From Endothia cerciana (Eukaryota; Ascomycota; Sordariomycetes; Diaporthales; Cryphonectriaceae), in contig JALRMH010000012.1 of the NCBI GenBank assembly GCA_026119935.1, forward strand, positions 186,001 through 250,000: 64,000 nt of DNA. The letters are read 5' to 3'. Position 1 is the first letter of the stretch, and each line of letters begins with the position of its first letter. Below, piece after piece: positions 33,367 through 43,723 of the stretch. Both the position numbers and the translations under genes were made by a program. The notes under the pieces were generated by a model. The model did no database searches and was not told the origin of the DNA. It worked only from the letters and a program-made list of their open reading frames with translations.

Positions 33367-36300
33367 TCATATATCATTCATCTTCGACATTTTTGGCCCG
33401 TTCTCCACCAGCTTGACCCGCAGCCTGTCGAGCACAGCCTGACGTCTCTGCATCTTGTCGCGGACAGCCGTCTTCTCCTCCGCTGTGAACCCACTCATCT
33501 TCTTCCGCGGCGACGGTCCGCCCCGACTACCAGTACTGCCATTGAGCGAACGAAGCGGTGATGGCGAGTGTGTATTGCCACTGCCCGCCATAAGGCGCCG
33601 GTTGGGAGGCGGGGTCCTGAACACCTCGGGCGTGCCCTCGCGGCTCGAGGGGCCCAGGCTACCGCTCAGACGGAGCTTGCGCATCTGGGACTCGAGTATG
33701 TCGATCTCCCCGCTGCGCTTCTCGAAGGCCGAGGTCATCTTCGCAATGGTGCGCATGATGGCATCGACAGTGGGCACAGCGTTGGGCTTTCCGGCGAGGG
33801 TAGCCAGCTTCGTCTTGAGCATTGTAAGTGCACTCTCGGCGTCGGCCATCATTCTCGTTACGCGGGCATAGGACTGGCGGAGCTCATTCTGCTGCGCAGC
33901 CTGCTCGGCATTGAGCGGGATGATGCGAGCCGTCGTAGCCTGGTCAGGGTCGAGAACATTATCAAGGACGCGTTTGAGATCTTGCTTCTTGGCACGAAGC
34001 TTCTGTGTCTCCCGTTCAAGATCCTGGCATGTGTCCCAGGTGTCCTGGAAGTTCTGGACACGGCCATCTTCGAGGTCTTGCGCCAACTCACCATCTAAAA
34101 TGTGGTCCAGGTCCTCCGCCTCGCAGAGAACCCAGTCATCAAGGTTCTCAAGGTCGTCCTTGGTCTTCTTCCGGCCGGACTTTTGCTCCTCATGCCCCTT
34201 GATGAAACCGGCCAGCGCCCGAGCATTGAGGCCCAGTGTCACAAGCATGCCATTCATGTCGCGGTACAGGGCCTCAACTTGAGCAGCAATCGTCGAGGCA
34301 TGAGCGTCTGCAGTAACGCTGATGAAAGCATTGAACTCGCCAATGTCCAACGTCGAGTCGACCGGGCTCTCAAGAAGTGCCTGAACCTTCTCGTACTCGT
34401 CGTCTTCCAGGCTATGCTGGTCCTGTTCTGCCTGCTTTTTGTGCGCCTCTCTCTGCAGAGCGACATTGGAATCCTCCCGAGGCTGCACGCGGCTGGTTAT
34501 ACTCTTGCTGAAACCAGAGCTCTGAGCTCGAGACCCGACTCCCGGAGCACTAACCGAGCGAGAGCCATCGCCGGGGAACATTCTTGGGGGCAAAGCATGC
34601 CGGACCGGACTTGGCGAGCGCGGGCTAGTAGGTCCCGGCTTGGGGAACACAGGAGCACTTGTACCGAACACGGAGGGCCGAGGGGGTTGTGCAATGTCTG
34701 GACGCGAGACGAGGGAGAGGGTGCTTCCAGCCATTCCTCCAAAGGAGCTCTGAGGGGTGACGCCGGGTGTCTGGCCTGCACCGGCTGAGCTCGGGCTAAG
34801 ATCCTTAGCAACATCGATGCCACTTCCTTCACTGCCACCCTCTTCAGCTTCCTCTTCGTCAGATCCATCCTCATCCACATCTTGGCCCTCGCCGTCAAAC
34901 TCTTCCGAAAAATCGCTGTCGGAGCTCTCAGGGACGCTAGGGGCCGCTGGAGGCTCAGCTGGATACGATTTAGGGTCGGGTTTGGGTTTGGTGGTGAAGT
35001 CTGGGGGCAGCGGCGCTTCTTCGGGAGCTGGTGACTCCTCCTTGGGCAAAGGGGGCGGAACGGCCTCGGTACCAGACTTGGACTTGGCCTTCGGGGCGAG
35101 GAAGTCAGGTGGTAGAGGGGCGTCGTCGACCGACTCGGCGGGTTTCTTGTGGTCTTCTGTGGTTTTAGTTGAGGCTATGGAAGACGATGAAGACTCTCCA
35201 AACGGGTAAACGGCCTTACTCGTTGTGTCCGGTGGCAAGGGAGGGTCAGACGTGTCGTCTGTAACCACTGGCGTGCTCGTGGCTTGGCTCGGAGCGAACG
35301 GATTAGGCTTGGTGGTGCTAAACATGTTCCCGAATGGGCTGTGGCTTGGCTTGGGCTGGTTTGAATCAGACTGAGCGAACGGGTTTGGTTTAGGCAATGT
35401 CGGTTGTGCATTTGCAGACCCGAACAAACTACTAGTCGATGCAGGTCCGCCAAAAGGATTCGGCTTGGGGTTTGCGTTTTCGGTGGAAGAGAAGAACTTA
35501 GATGGAGCAGGCGTGGAGGTTGGCGTTGTGGATCCCTGGGGCGTGCTCAAGAAAGACTTCGGTTTCTCCTGCTCGACCGGTGTCGCTCCTTCCATAGCGT
35601 CGTCCTTGGACTCTGAGGGGGAAGCCGATTTGGGAGCAGAATCATCTAATGACAGGCCAAATCCTCCGAGACCGAAGCCGCCATTGCCACTTGGTTTCTC
35701 GTTGTCATTGGCGGTCGCAGGATCCGCCTTGAACGTCGTTCCGAGGACAAACGGAGAAGCGCTGAAAGCAGATCCACCCTTTTCTGATGAATTGGGAGCT
35801 GGAAATGCAGTGCCGCTGCCCATTGACGTGTCTTGTGATCCGAATGCTCCAGTACCAAACGGCTTACCAGTGCCGAAGGTGCTCTGACTCGATGAACCAA
35901 TGGCATTCTGTCCACCACTAGCTACACCAAAGGCATTAGATGATGAGGCTGGTTTCGACAAGACGCTCTCGCCACTGTTGCTGCCACCGAGACTTGCGAA
36001 GCCACTCTGGCCTGCGAGCCCTGCAAAACCTCTTCCCATTGCAGACCCACTGGAGGCCGCACCGCTGCCAAACACCTTTCCGGCTGCGGAACCTCCGGCA
36101 GCAGGGGCTGCGGGACTCGAGAAACCATGAGAACCAAAAGCGGGAGCCACATTAGTAGCACCTGTAGCCCAAGGTGAAGATCTCGACCCCAGTCCGCCAG
36201 ACTGGCCAAATGCTGGAGCCGCAGGCTTGCCTCCTAGGCTGGTACTTCCAAATGCTGGCGCGCCAAAGGTAGGTTCTGATGTCGGCGCAGCACCTGTCCC

Positions 36301-37847
36301 GAAAGCATTCGAGGGTGCTGAAGATGGCGTCAGGGCCGGCGCAGTACTGCCAAATGCCGATGAGCCTCCGAAGGCAGAGCTCGTGGGCTGTGAACCAAAG
36401 ACCGACTTGGTAGTAGCAGGTGCGGCGGCTTGTGCCGCAGGCTCGCCCTGAAGCGCGGCCATGCCTGGATACGTGGTGCCCTCTTTCACAGCATCGTAAT
36501 ACACCATCCACCACGCGGCGAGAACTCCATCTTTGTTCAGCGCACACACAGCGGGTAGGGGGCCTGGTGAGTATTCAATCTCCTCATCAGCTGGTACAGG
36601 TTTGTATACCTTGTCCCGGCTGGAAAGGTCCAGGGCGAATCCGACGGGGTAGGTGTCATTACATCCCTCGTCTGCAGGTAAAGCCGCCCTCCTGGAGTCA
36701 TCTGTGAACTCAGTGGTGACGAGAACATTAGTAATCGAATCCGCGGGCTTGTCGGTAGCTAACGGGGCTTTAGCTTTCGTTAGCAGTCCTAGGTCTCCTG
36801 TCGCTGAAGACGCAACGATCAAGAGTTCTTGGATGGCTGGCGGGTGGTCTCGAATGCGCAGAACCGTGGGATGAGGAGCTGCCTCTTCAAAAGAAGGAAC
36901 CGGATTCACCAGCTTTCGGAATTCGAAGGATGGTGGCTGTCCTGTAGGGGCGTGCCGCGTAATAGCCAAGAATTCGGAGTTTGGTGGCGATCCGGTGTTC
37001 TCGTTATAGACGGCCAGAAAAAGGTGATTCTCCAGCCAAGCAATAGAGGCTACATGGTAGTCGTCTAGGGACTTTGGCTTGGGTATCTGTGCCTTCTCAG
37101 CACCGTCTGGTGTCATCTGAACGATGGCGCCATCGGCTAGGCCGGCAACCAGCTGCTTGCCTTTGGTGCTCCAGCCAACTGATGTGACTCCGCCTCGGAT
37201 GACGGGACCATTCGAGCCAGTGACGAGCGATTTCTGCTTGAAGTTGGCCATCAAGAGGTTGCCGTTGTTTGTCACGACGGCGCAGAACTCTGCCAGCTCA
37301 GGCATAGGATTGGGCACCAATATCTTGACAGTCTCACCACTAGTGCTGATCTCGAAAGCTAGTTGCCCGTTGCCCTGAAGCAGCGTCTGCGTCTCGTAAA
37401 TCGCCAGACCGCCGCCCTGCTCAGCGGACATGATCAGATGTTGTTCATCGGGTGTGAATGCCAGGTGTGATATCCGTATGGGCATGGGCATGGGTATCTT
37501 GGTCTGGGCGTCGAAAGGCCTGACTTCGGTGTCCCCATTCTTGTCGCTGTCGAATGCCTTTCGCACGGAGTCCGTCGGGGCGATGTAGATACCATCTGGG
37601 CCAGCAGCAGCGATTATACCTCTACGTGATGCGATAGCGAGGAGCGAAGCTGTCGGTGCGGGTGATGGGGACCACTTGGGCGTCAGCTGGATTTTTGCGT
37701 CTCCAGCGAGGGGTGCGAACCCGAGACTCTGTAGGAAAGGATGCGCAGTCAGCGATCGGTCTCTTCCGAACTGGGTAGATTCTTTGGCTTTACCTCAGTC
37801 TGAATTGTATCATTATCGGTGACCTCGACAGTTTGATTGTCGTCCAT
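33367..37847 (-). CDS. NUP159: FG-nucleoporin Nup159 (Nup214-like), two exons
   Basis: Exon 1 (37847-37794) encodes MDDNQTVEVTDNDTIQTE. After a 65-nt intron, exon 2 (37728-33367) encodes the rest, 1471 residues in all. Nup159 sits on the cytoplasmic face of the nuclear pore and recruits the DEAD-box helicase Dbp5 for mRNA export. Seen: an N-terminal beta-propeller-like region to about residue 440 (SLGFAPLAGDAKIQLTPKW, ISHLAFTPDEQHLIMSAEQG, TSVGWSTKGKQLVAG). Then comes a long FG-repeat region (SAFG, PAFG, NPFG, GFG) from about 455 to 860, and a segment with repeated PLPPD motifs (about 840-960). A very acidic stretch (EEFDGEGQDVDEDGSDEEEA) follows, and a C-terminal coiled-coil domain from about 1130 to 1400 that would bind the Nup82 complex. 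It is divergently transcribed from PUP1. Confidence 0.92.
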
Positions 37848-38476
37848 GTTGCTGTTCCTTTCTGCCGTTTGCGTTCAGACCGGCGCTCCAGGGCCAGTGC
37901 AAACGGTTCGCGCTTTAAGTTCTGACCATCGACAGACCGTTGCGCGGGTAGAAGATCCTCTCCGTTGAGGTGGCTGGAGATGAATGACGCGTCTTGACAG
38001 GGTTTCGGTAGGCTTTTGCTTGCACGATCAATATTGGAGGCGGGAAGAACTCGTCTTGGATGAAGGCCAGATAGATGTGTTGTTGAGGTCAGAGAAACGT
38101 GAATGCTGCCATGCACTGAAAGATCGCGGTTGCAGTTGAGCGTGCCTGCCAAAATAGACCCCTGCTGGTCGGGAGCTTGGACCAGCGCAGGGATCATGGA
38201 TCAGCTCTCGCACCTCTGTTGGAAGGCAGACACGGCGGGCTTGTAGCCTCGTCATCCCAGCTTGCCTGATTGAGCTCTCTCTCTCTCTCTCTCTCTGGCG
38301 ACTCGACCTCACCTCTCGACAACCAGGCAAACGCCCCAAGCTCGCAACCTTTCCCAACTACCATCACCTGTCCACCTCGAGATCCTCCATACACCCGCGG
38401 TATTTGGGTGATTTGATCGATCAACCACATCAGAACTGAGACGATTCTCACATTCCGACCTACAACCGTCGCCACG
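37848..38476. promoter_or_regulatory. Bidirectional promoter region between NUP159 and PUP1
   Basis: The two start codons are 629 bp apart and point away from each other, so both promoters lie here. A CT repeat of about 24 nt at 38273-38296 lies on the PUP1 side. Pyrimidine-rich tracts before the start are common in fungal housekeeping promoters. No TATA box was identified. Confidence 0.6.
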
Positions 38477-39420
38477 ATGCCGGGTTTCGACTTCTCAAAC
38501 TACAACCGCAACGCAGCGCTACACGCGCGAGGCGTTCCCCTTCCCAAAGCCACCAGCACAGGGACCACAATCGTAGGGTGCATATTTGATGGCGGCGTAG
38601 TGGTCAGTTCAACTTCGTCCCCCGAGCTTTCTGCGCTGCGTCTCCCCTGCCTTGCCCAGTGGAGCTATCACGTCGACGAGCTCCCCGCATGCAGAAGACG
38701 ACCTGGCTAACCCATACTCCCACCGTACAGATCGCGGCCGACACGCGTGCTACCTCCGGCCCCATCGTCGCCGACAAAAACTGCGAAAAGCTGCACTACA
38801 TCGCCCCCCAGATCTGGTGCGCAGGCGCTGGTACTGCCGCTGACACCGAATTCACAACCGCACTCATCTCCTCCAACCTGGAGCTGCACTCCCTATCGAC
38901 CGGCCGAAAGCCTCGCGTGGTGACCTGCATGACCATGCTGAAACAGCACCTGTTCCGACACCAAGGCCACATCGGCGCGTACCTCGTCGTGGCGGGCGTC
39001 GACCCTACCGGCACGCACCTGTTCACGGTCCACGCCCACGGCAGCACCGACAAGCTGCCGTACGTGACGATGGGCTCTGGCTCGCTAGCGGCCATGAGCG
39101 TATTCGAGTCGAGTTGGAAGGGTTCGCTAACAAAGGAGGAGGCCATGGAGTTGTGCAGCCAGGCGATCCAGGCCGGTATCTTCAACGACTTGGGTTCGGG
39201 AAGCAACGTGGATGTGGCGGTCATCACGGCGGACAAGACGACGCTCCACAGGGGCTTCGTCAAGCCCAACGAGAGGAGCCAGAAGCTAAAGAGCTACAAG
39301 TTCCCGAAGGGTGCAACGGCGGTGCTGAACGAGAAGGTCATCAAGAAGGATGAGATTATGAAGTTTGTGAGCGTGCATGAGTTGCCGGCCGAGGGCGAGA
39401 AGATGGATGTCGACACATAG
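38477..39420 (+). CDS. PUP1: 20S proteasome beta-2 subunit (Pup1, trypsin-like site), two exons
   Basis: Exons 38477-38602 and 38731-39420 join in phase to 271 residues. Pup1/beta-2 supplies the trypsin-like activity of the 20S proteasome core. A 29-residue propeptide ends at Gly29, and autocleavage would expose Thr30 as the catalytic N-terminal threonine (TTIVGCIFDGGVV). The partners Asp46 and Lys62 correspond to D17 and K33 of the mature enzyme (VVIAADTRAT, GPIVADKNCEK). The expected GSGSLAAMSVFE and GSGSNVDVAVI motifs follow. The intron falls between GGVV and IAADTR, and removing it gives the continuous family sequence. Length is normal for the family. Confidence 0.96.
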
Positions 39421-41722
39421 ACAGTAGGATGGGTGAGGCGGTGATGGGGCGGATACGGCGGACCTTGTGACCTTGAACAGGTCAAGTGAAAATCATCAAT
39501 GGGGAGATTATTCTCACTGCCCCTTGTACAACACATTTTGACAATGAAATAGAGTCTTGCGATCTGACGACCATTACGTTTACAATGGCTTCTAGCCAGG
39601 CTTTCGTCTAGTACAGGCATCTGTATGTGGTGGTGTCGAGCTCCTCACGGCCTTGATCATCACAATCTTCTGCGGATAGCTACTGTCTCGAGTCGTACCT
39701 CTATATTTGTGTTCTTTGCTGGTCACAACACAGGCGCTTCCTGGACGACCTCAAATGCCTCCGGGCTCACGTCCCGAAGCGATGTAGAATTTCCGTACGT
39801 TCTCGTATCATAGCAAGGTAACGCCGGCCAATCTCATCTTGTACCACTCCAGCTGGCTTCCTCATCTCGTAGTTACAGGCAACCCATTCTTGTCTGGTTC
39901 TTTTTTTTGCTCTTCAGGCCTCTCTTGTTTTTTTTTGGGGGGGGGGGGGTGGGGGGCGGTTTGGTTCTTACCGCTAGCCCCGCCATCTAGGAATAGGACA
40001 TCCATTTCTCGCTCTCGCTGCCCTCCCACTCTCGCAATACTATGCTTTCGTCATCCAACATCAAGGTGGAGCCGTGGAGTATCCTGTTCCTGCGACTATG
40101 GCAATATTCTGGAAAGAAAAAAAGGGGGGTTTCAGAAGGTAGTAGTTCCCTGGCTTTTGGGTATGTAAGTACCTTGAGTTGCCAGACATGTCTGTTTCTA
40201 ACTTTCTTCTTCTTCTTCTTCTTCTTCTTCTTCTTCTTCTTCTTCTTCTTCTTCTTCTTCTTCTTCCTCTTCCTCCTCCTTCAGATACCAGCATCCTAAA
40301 TAATCATGGTCAGAAATCCGGGATCTTTCCTTCTACACATACCTACTAGCATAACGTTCTCGATCAGGCCAGCTGGCGAGAGGGCGGCCTCGCCCTCTTC
40401 TGCACATCCTCTAGGCAACTGCATCCTTTTCATCTCACATGGGTCCCGAACTGGAAACACGAGCGGGACTTCTCATTCTCGCACGAAACTGAGGTCTTGT
40501 ACCGCCGACAAGGTTTGTGAAGGAAATTGCTTTCAAGCATCATCATCGTGAAAGCCAAGTCTTACCTCGGGAGGTAGGCAACGAACGTACTTGGTGACGG
40601 AGCTATACCACACAAAACATTCAAGGGGGGTGCGCCGTTGAGAAGGAAGGTCTCAGGATGAATTCCCCACTCGCCTGAGAACAGCGCAGAGCAGACTCGG
40701 GTCCTCCAAGTCCCATGTCGAGGTCTCCAATCGGTGTCCCTCACTGAGCAGGGAGCTTTTTCGTGAAGGCAGCGGTCGCTAGGAGGAGGCCACGCATGTC
40801 TGAGGTGAGAGCCTATCCGGAGTCACTTGGTGTGTCCCAGTCCATCCCCCTTTAGAGCTTCTCTGGGTGTCGTTTCGAAATTCGTCATCAAGACCAGCGA
40901 GGACAAGATGCTGCTTCGGAACTGGCTCATGTGGTTAAGGGCGGCAAGCAAGCGTGTGACGTGGGATCAAGAGCACCGTGGGAGCTGGACGGATTCTACA
41001 TATCACGCCACAGCATTCAGCGAGCCAGGGAACGTCTTCATCCTCTCATACTTTCACTGCACGATTAGTCCATCAGGCTCTTTCTCCATTCATTAACCCT
41101 CTCAACTCGGTCCCACTGCGTCCCCCCGCATAGCATCGCGCGGTCGGCCAAGCTCATCCCAAGATACCGAAAAGGAAAGGAAAAATGATATAGAACCAAC
41201 GACCGTTCTGTCGAATCAACAGTACCATAAAGTATAAGATATCAGCCAGTCCAAGCGATAGAAAGAAGTTTGATAATGATTTAGACGCCTGTACCCCCCC
41301 TCTCATACCTGCGCCCTCTTCCTCTGTAGAAGTTGGACGGAGCCCTAGGAATCATAGCTTCCGTCAAAAGTGAAAAAAAAAAAAAAAAAAAAAAACCAAC
41401 AAAAAACCAAAAAACCATAATGAGGCCTGGATCAAGAACGACCGGTACAGTGAGGGAAAAGGGAAAGGTAACACGGGAAAGCCAATGACATGAAGATTGA
41501 CGGAGGCGACGAACAATTTTTGATGAGAACGCTGTGAACCAAAAGAACAAAGCGTCCGGTCCCGGATGATACATCACAACTCCACGCCAGTGAAATGCAT
41601 AATAAGCCGTAAACAGAAATGAACAGGGGGAATCGATGCGAAGGTGTGGAGGTTGTCTGATGCCTGGGCAAGGGGGGTCAAATTTTGCCGTTATGACACT
41701 GATGGTAAAACTGCGAGCGTCC
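39421..41722. other. Convergent intergenic region with TTC and poly-A tracts
   Basis: Between the 3' ends of PUP1 and the C2H2 gene. It carries a G run near 39938-39955, the TTC tandem at 40202 and a 23-nt A run at 41373. Short frames (up to 201 codons) show no domain; poly-R and poly-F frames come from the TTC repeat. Confidence 0.5.
40202..40282. repeat. (TTC)n trinucleotide expansion, about 20 units
   Basis: About 80 nt of pure pyrimidine on the plus strand, mainly TTC, grading into TCC at its right end. Confidence 0.95.
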
Positions 41723-43723
41723 CTAGGCTGTCTGAGCCACGCCGTCATTGTGCTGTCTGTTCTCAGCCAGCGACTTTCGTAAGCCGGCGATCTCGAGTTC
41801 CATAAAGCCGATCTTCGTGTCTCGTTGGGTGAGGGTGCTCTCCACGGACGTAAGCCGCGCGTCTCGTGCGTTTGAGGCGTTCTCAACAGTCGCGAGCCGC
41901 TCGCTCAGGTCTTTCACCCTCTCCTCAAGCTGCTGCATGTAGGCCCACACGCCCTGATCGCCTTGCGCGAAGAGATTTGCGGAAGCGTCGCCGCTATTGG
42001 CATGGCTGGCGAGCCCGTTCGACGTTCTAGAATGCGCCGGGGCGTTGGCTGCCAGCCCGGGTGGGGCTGGTTGACCTTGTAGTCCGTTAGTTGGTTGATG
42101 AAGGCGGATGACGTGGACAAGAGGGTTTATTGTACTGTGTGGTGGTGGCAGCGGTGGCAAGGGCTGTATGTCTCGCTCAGATGCGCGTCGGGCATACTGC
42201 TGCTGGTGTTGGTATGGGGGAGCCAACCCTGGCGAGCGCTGTCGCGCCTGCTCGTGGACCGCAGGGCTCAGTGGCTTCGGGCTCTCGGTGATGCCTTCGT
42301 GTGCAGTGGTGAGCTTCCATTGTCGTTCACGTGCTTTGAGGGAAACTTGAGGACTGGAGTGAGAGCTCGCAAAGGGATGGGAGGGGGACCCACCAGCAAT
42401 ATTGTTGGCCAGACTTGGAGGTACAGCGGCGCTGCTGTTCGGTGGGTAGAGAACGCTCGGAGCCCCTGCCCGTAGGCCACCGGCAGGAGGATAGGTGCGA
42501 GAATTCGGACCGACGCTTTCGTGGCCCAGGGCATGATGAGCCTTGATCGCAGGTAGGCTCTGTCTACGACGACGCTCTTCCTCCGTCATGTCCACGTCGC
42601 CGCTGTCATCGTAACTCACCCCTACCATCGAATCGTCTCCCTCGTTCCGAGAGTTACCGTCATAATCACCCTGGTCACCGTAGCTTCCCATCGAGGCACG
42701 CCGGCCAGCACACCCACCAGTGCCCTTGCTGTGACGGGCTAGCGCATCGCCTCGTGCGAACTTGCGACCACACTTTGGACACTCGTGGTTCTTCTCGCCC
42801 GTGTGTAACTTGCCGTGGCGCTTCAGGTCGTGGAGGCGCCTGAACCTCAAGTTGCAATCCTTGCACAGGTATGGCTTCTCCTGACTGTGGGTGAGGAGGT
42901 GGCTCTTCAGGTTGTGATGGCGCGTGAATTCTGTGTCACAATACGGGCACTTGTGCTTCTTGGACGAGATCGGTATCTGCTCGGCGCCATGTGGGAGGCT
43001 GGATGGTCGAGGTGGAGGCACCGGGGTCTGCGCGGCACTGCTGGGAGGCAGGGGCCCCGGGTAGGACAGAGATATCGTCACCTTCTCATCCATCTGAGCG
43101 TCGGGCTGGGACGCGTAGCTCTGCCGGTCGCTGCGCTGGTCGACGTCCATTGGACCCGGGCTGTTCACCAAGGCGTGACTGTCAGCGGCACCTCCGGTGC
43201 TCGACGCACTATGTGGCGGGCTGATGTCCGTCCTAGCATCGGAGACGTTGGGCTGCGGTATTGTGACGGGGCCGAGGGCTTTGGTGGCCTCTGCGGCGAG
43301 TGCGATCTCGTTCATGGATGCTGGCGCGTCCTGGGGGCGGCTCACCGTCATGGTGGATCCGGACATGAGGTCGCTCAGAGCCTTGTGGTTGGGATTCTCG
43401 CTGACGCCGGGCGGGTTGCGCCTCTGCTCCTCTTCCCTCCGACGCCGCTCCTCCGAAATCGCGGCGGCACCGGTGAGCTGGAATGGGGGGGACAACTGCG
43501 CCGTCAGGCCGAGGCGAGCAACTTTGGTCGGGGAGTAGTCGCGGGTGAACTGGGTGGCGGCAGGGGAGGCCGGCGAGATCGGGGACTCCTCACGGGGCCT
43601 CTTGTTGGACGGCGGTATGGGCGAGTCTGTAGCGGCAGGTTGAAGAGGGGGGTTGCGAGGGGAGGCTGAGGAGGTCGTGGCGAGGGAGTGGTCTGTCGCA
43701 GTCGGCGCGGAGTCTGGTGCCAT
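41723..43723 (-). CDS. C2H2 zinc-finger transcription regulator (Rpn4-like group)
   Basis: Single exon of 666 residues from the ATG at 43723; the frame continues upstream only to a TTG. Two adjacent C2H2 fingers begin near residue 257 (CPYCDTEFTRHHNLKSHLLTH and CKDCNLRFRRLHDLKRHGKLH, separated by the usual short linkers SQEKPY and TGEKNHE). A third, C2HC-type finger follows (CPKCGRKFARGDALARH, with a late cysteine in KGTGGC). An acidic stretch (DSGDVDMTEEERRRRQS) follows, then a long proline/serine-rich region and a C-terminal coiled coil near 600-655 (MQQLEERVKDLSERLATVEN). The finger block matches an ascomycete group that databases often label Rpn4, after the yeast proteasome-gene activator; that name is from memory and orthology is uncertain. 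It is nuclear and DNA-binding by domain content. Confidence 0.88.
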   Translation of the reverse strand: MAPDSAPTATDHSLATTSSASPRNPPLQPAATDSPIPPSNKRPREESPISPASPAATQFTRDYSPTKVARLGLTAQLSPPFQLTGAAAISEERRRREEEQRRNPPGVSENPNHKALSDLMSGSTMTVSRPQDAPASMNEIALAAEATKALGPVTIPQPNVSDARTDISPPHSASSTGGAADSHALVNSPGPMDVDQRSDRQSYASQPDAQMDEKVTISLSYPGPLPPSSAAQTPVPPPRPSSLPHGAEQIPISSKKHKCPYCDTEFTRHHNLKSHLLTHSQEKPYLCKDCNLRFRRLHDLKRHGKLHTGEKNHECPKCGRKFARGDALARHSKGTGGCAGRRASMGSYGDQGDYDGNSRNEGDDSMVGVSYDDSGDVDMTEEERRRRQSLPAIKAHHALGHESVGPNSRTYPPAGGLRAGAPSVLYPPNSSAAVPPSLANNIAGGSPSHPFASSHSSPQVSLKARERQWKLTTAHEGITESPKPLSPAVHEQARQRSPGLAPPYQHQQQYARRASERDIQPLPPLPPPHSTINPLVHVIRLHQPTNGLQGQPAPPGLAANAPAHSRTSNGLASHANSGDASANLFAQGDQGVWAYMQQLEERVKDLSERLATVENASNARDARLTSVESTLTQRDTKIGFMELEIAGLRKSLAENRQHNDGVAQTA

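Noticed and set aside
40061..40299. Poly-Arg and poly-Phe open frames
   Set aside because: Produced entirely by the TTC trinucleotide repeat.
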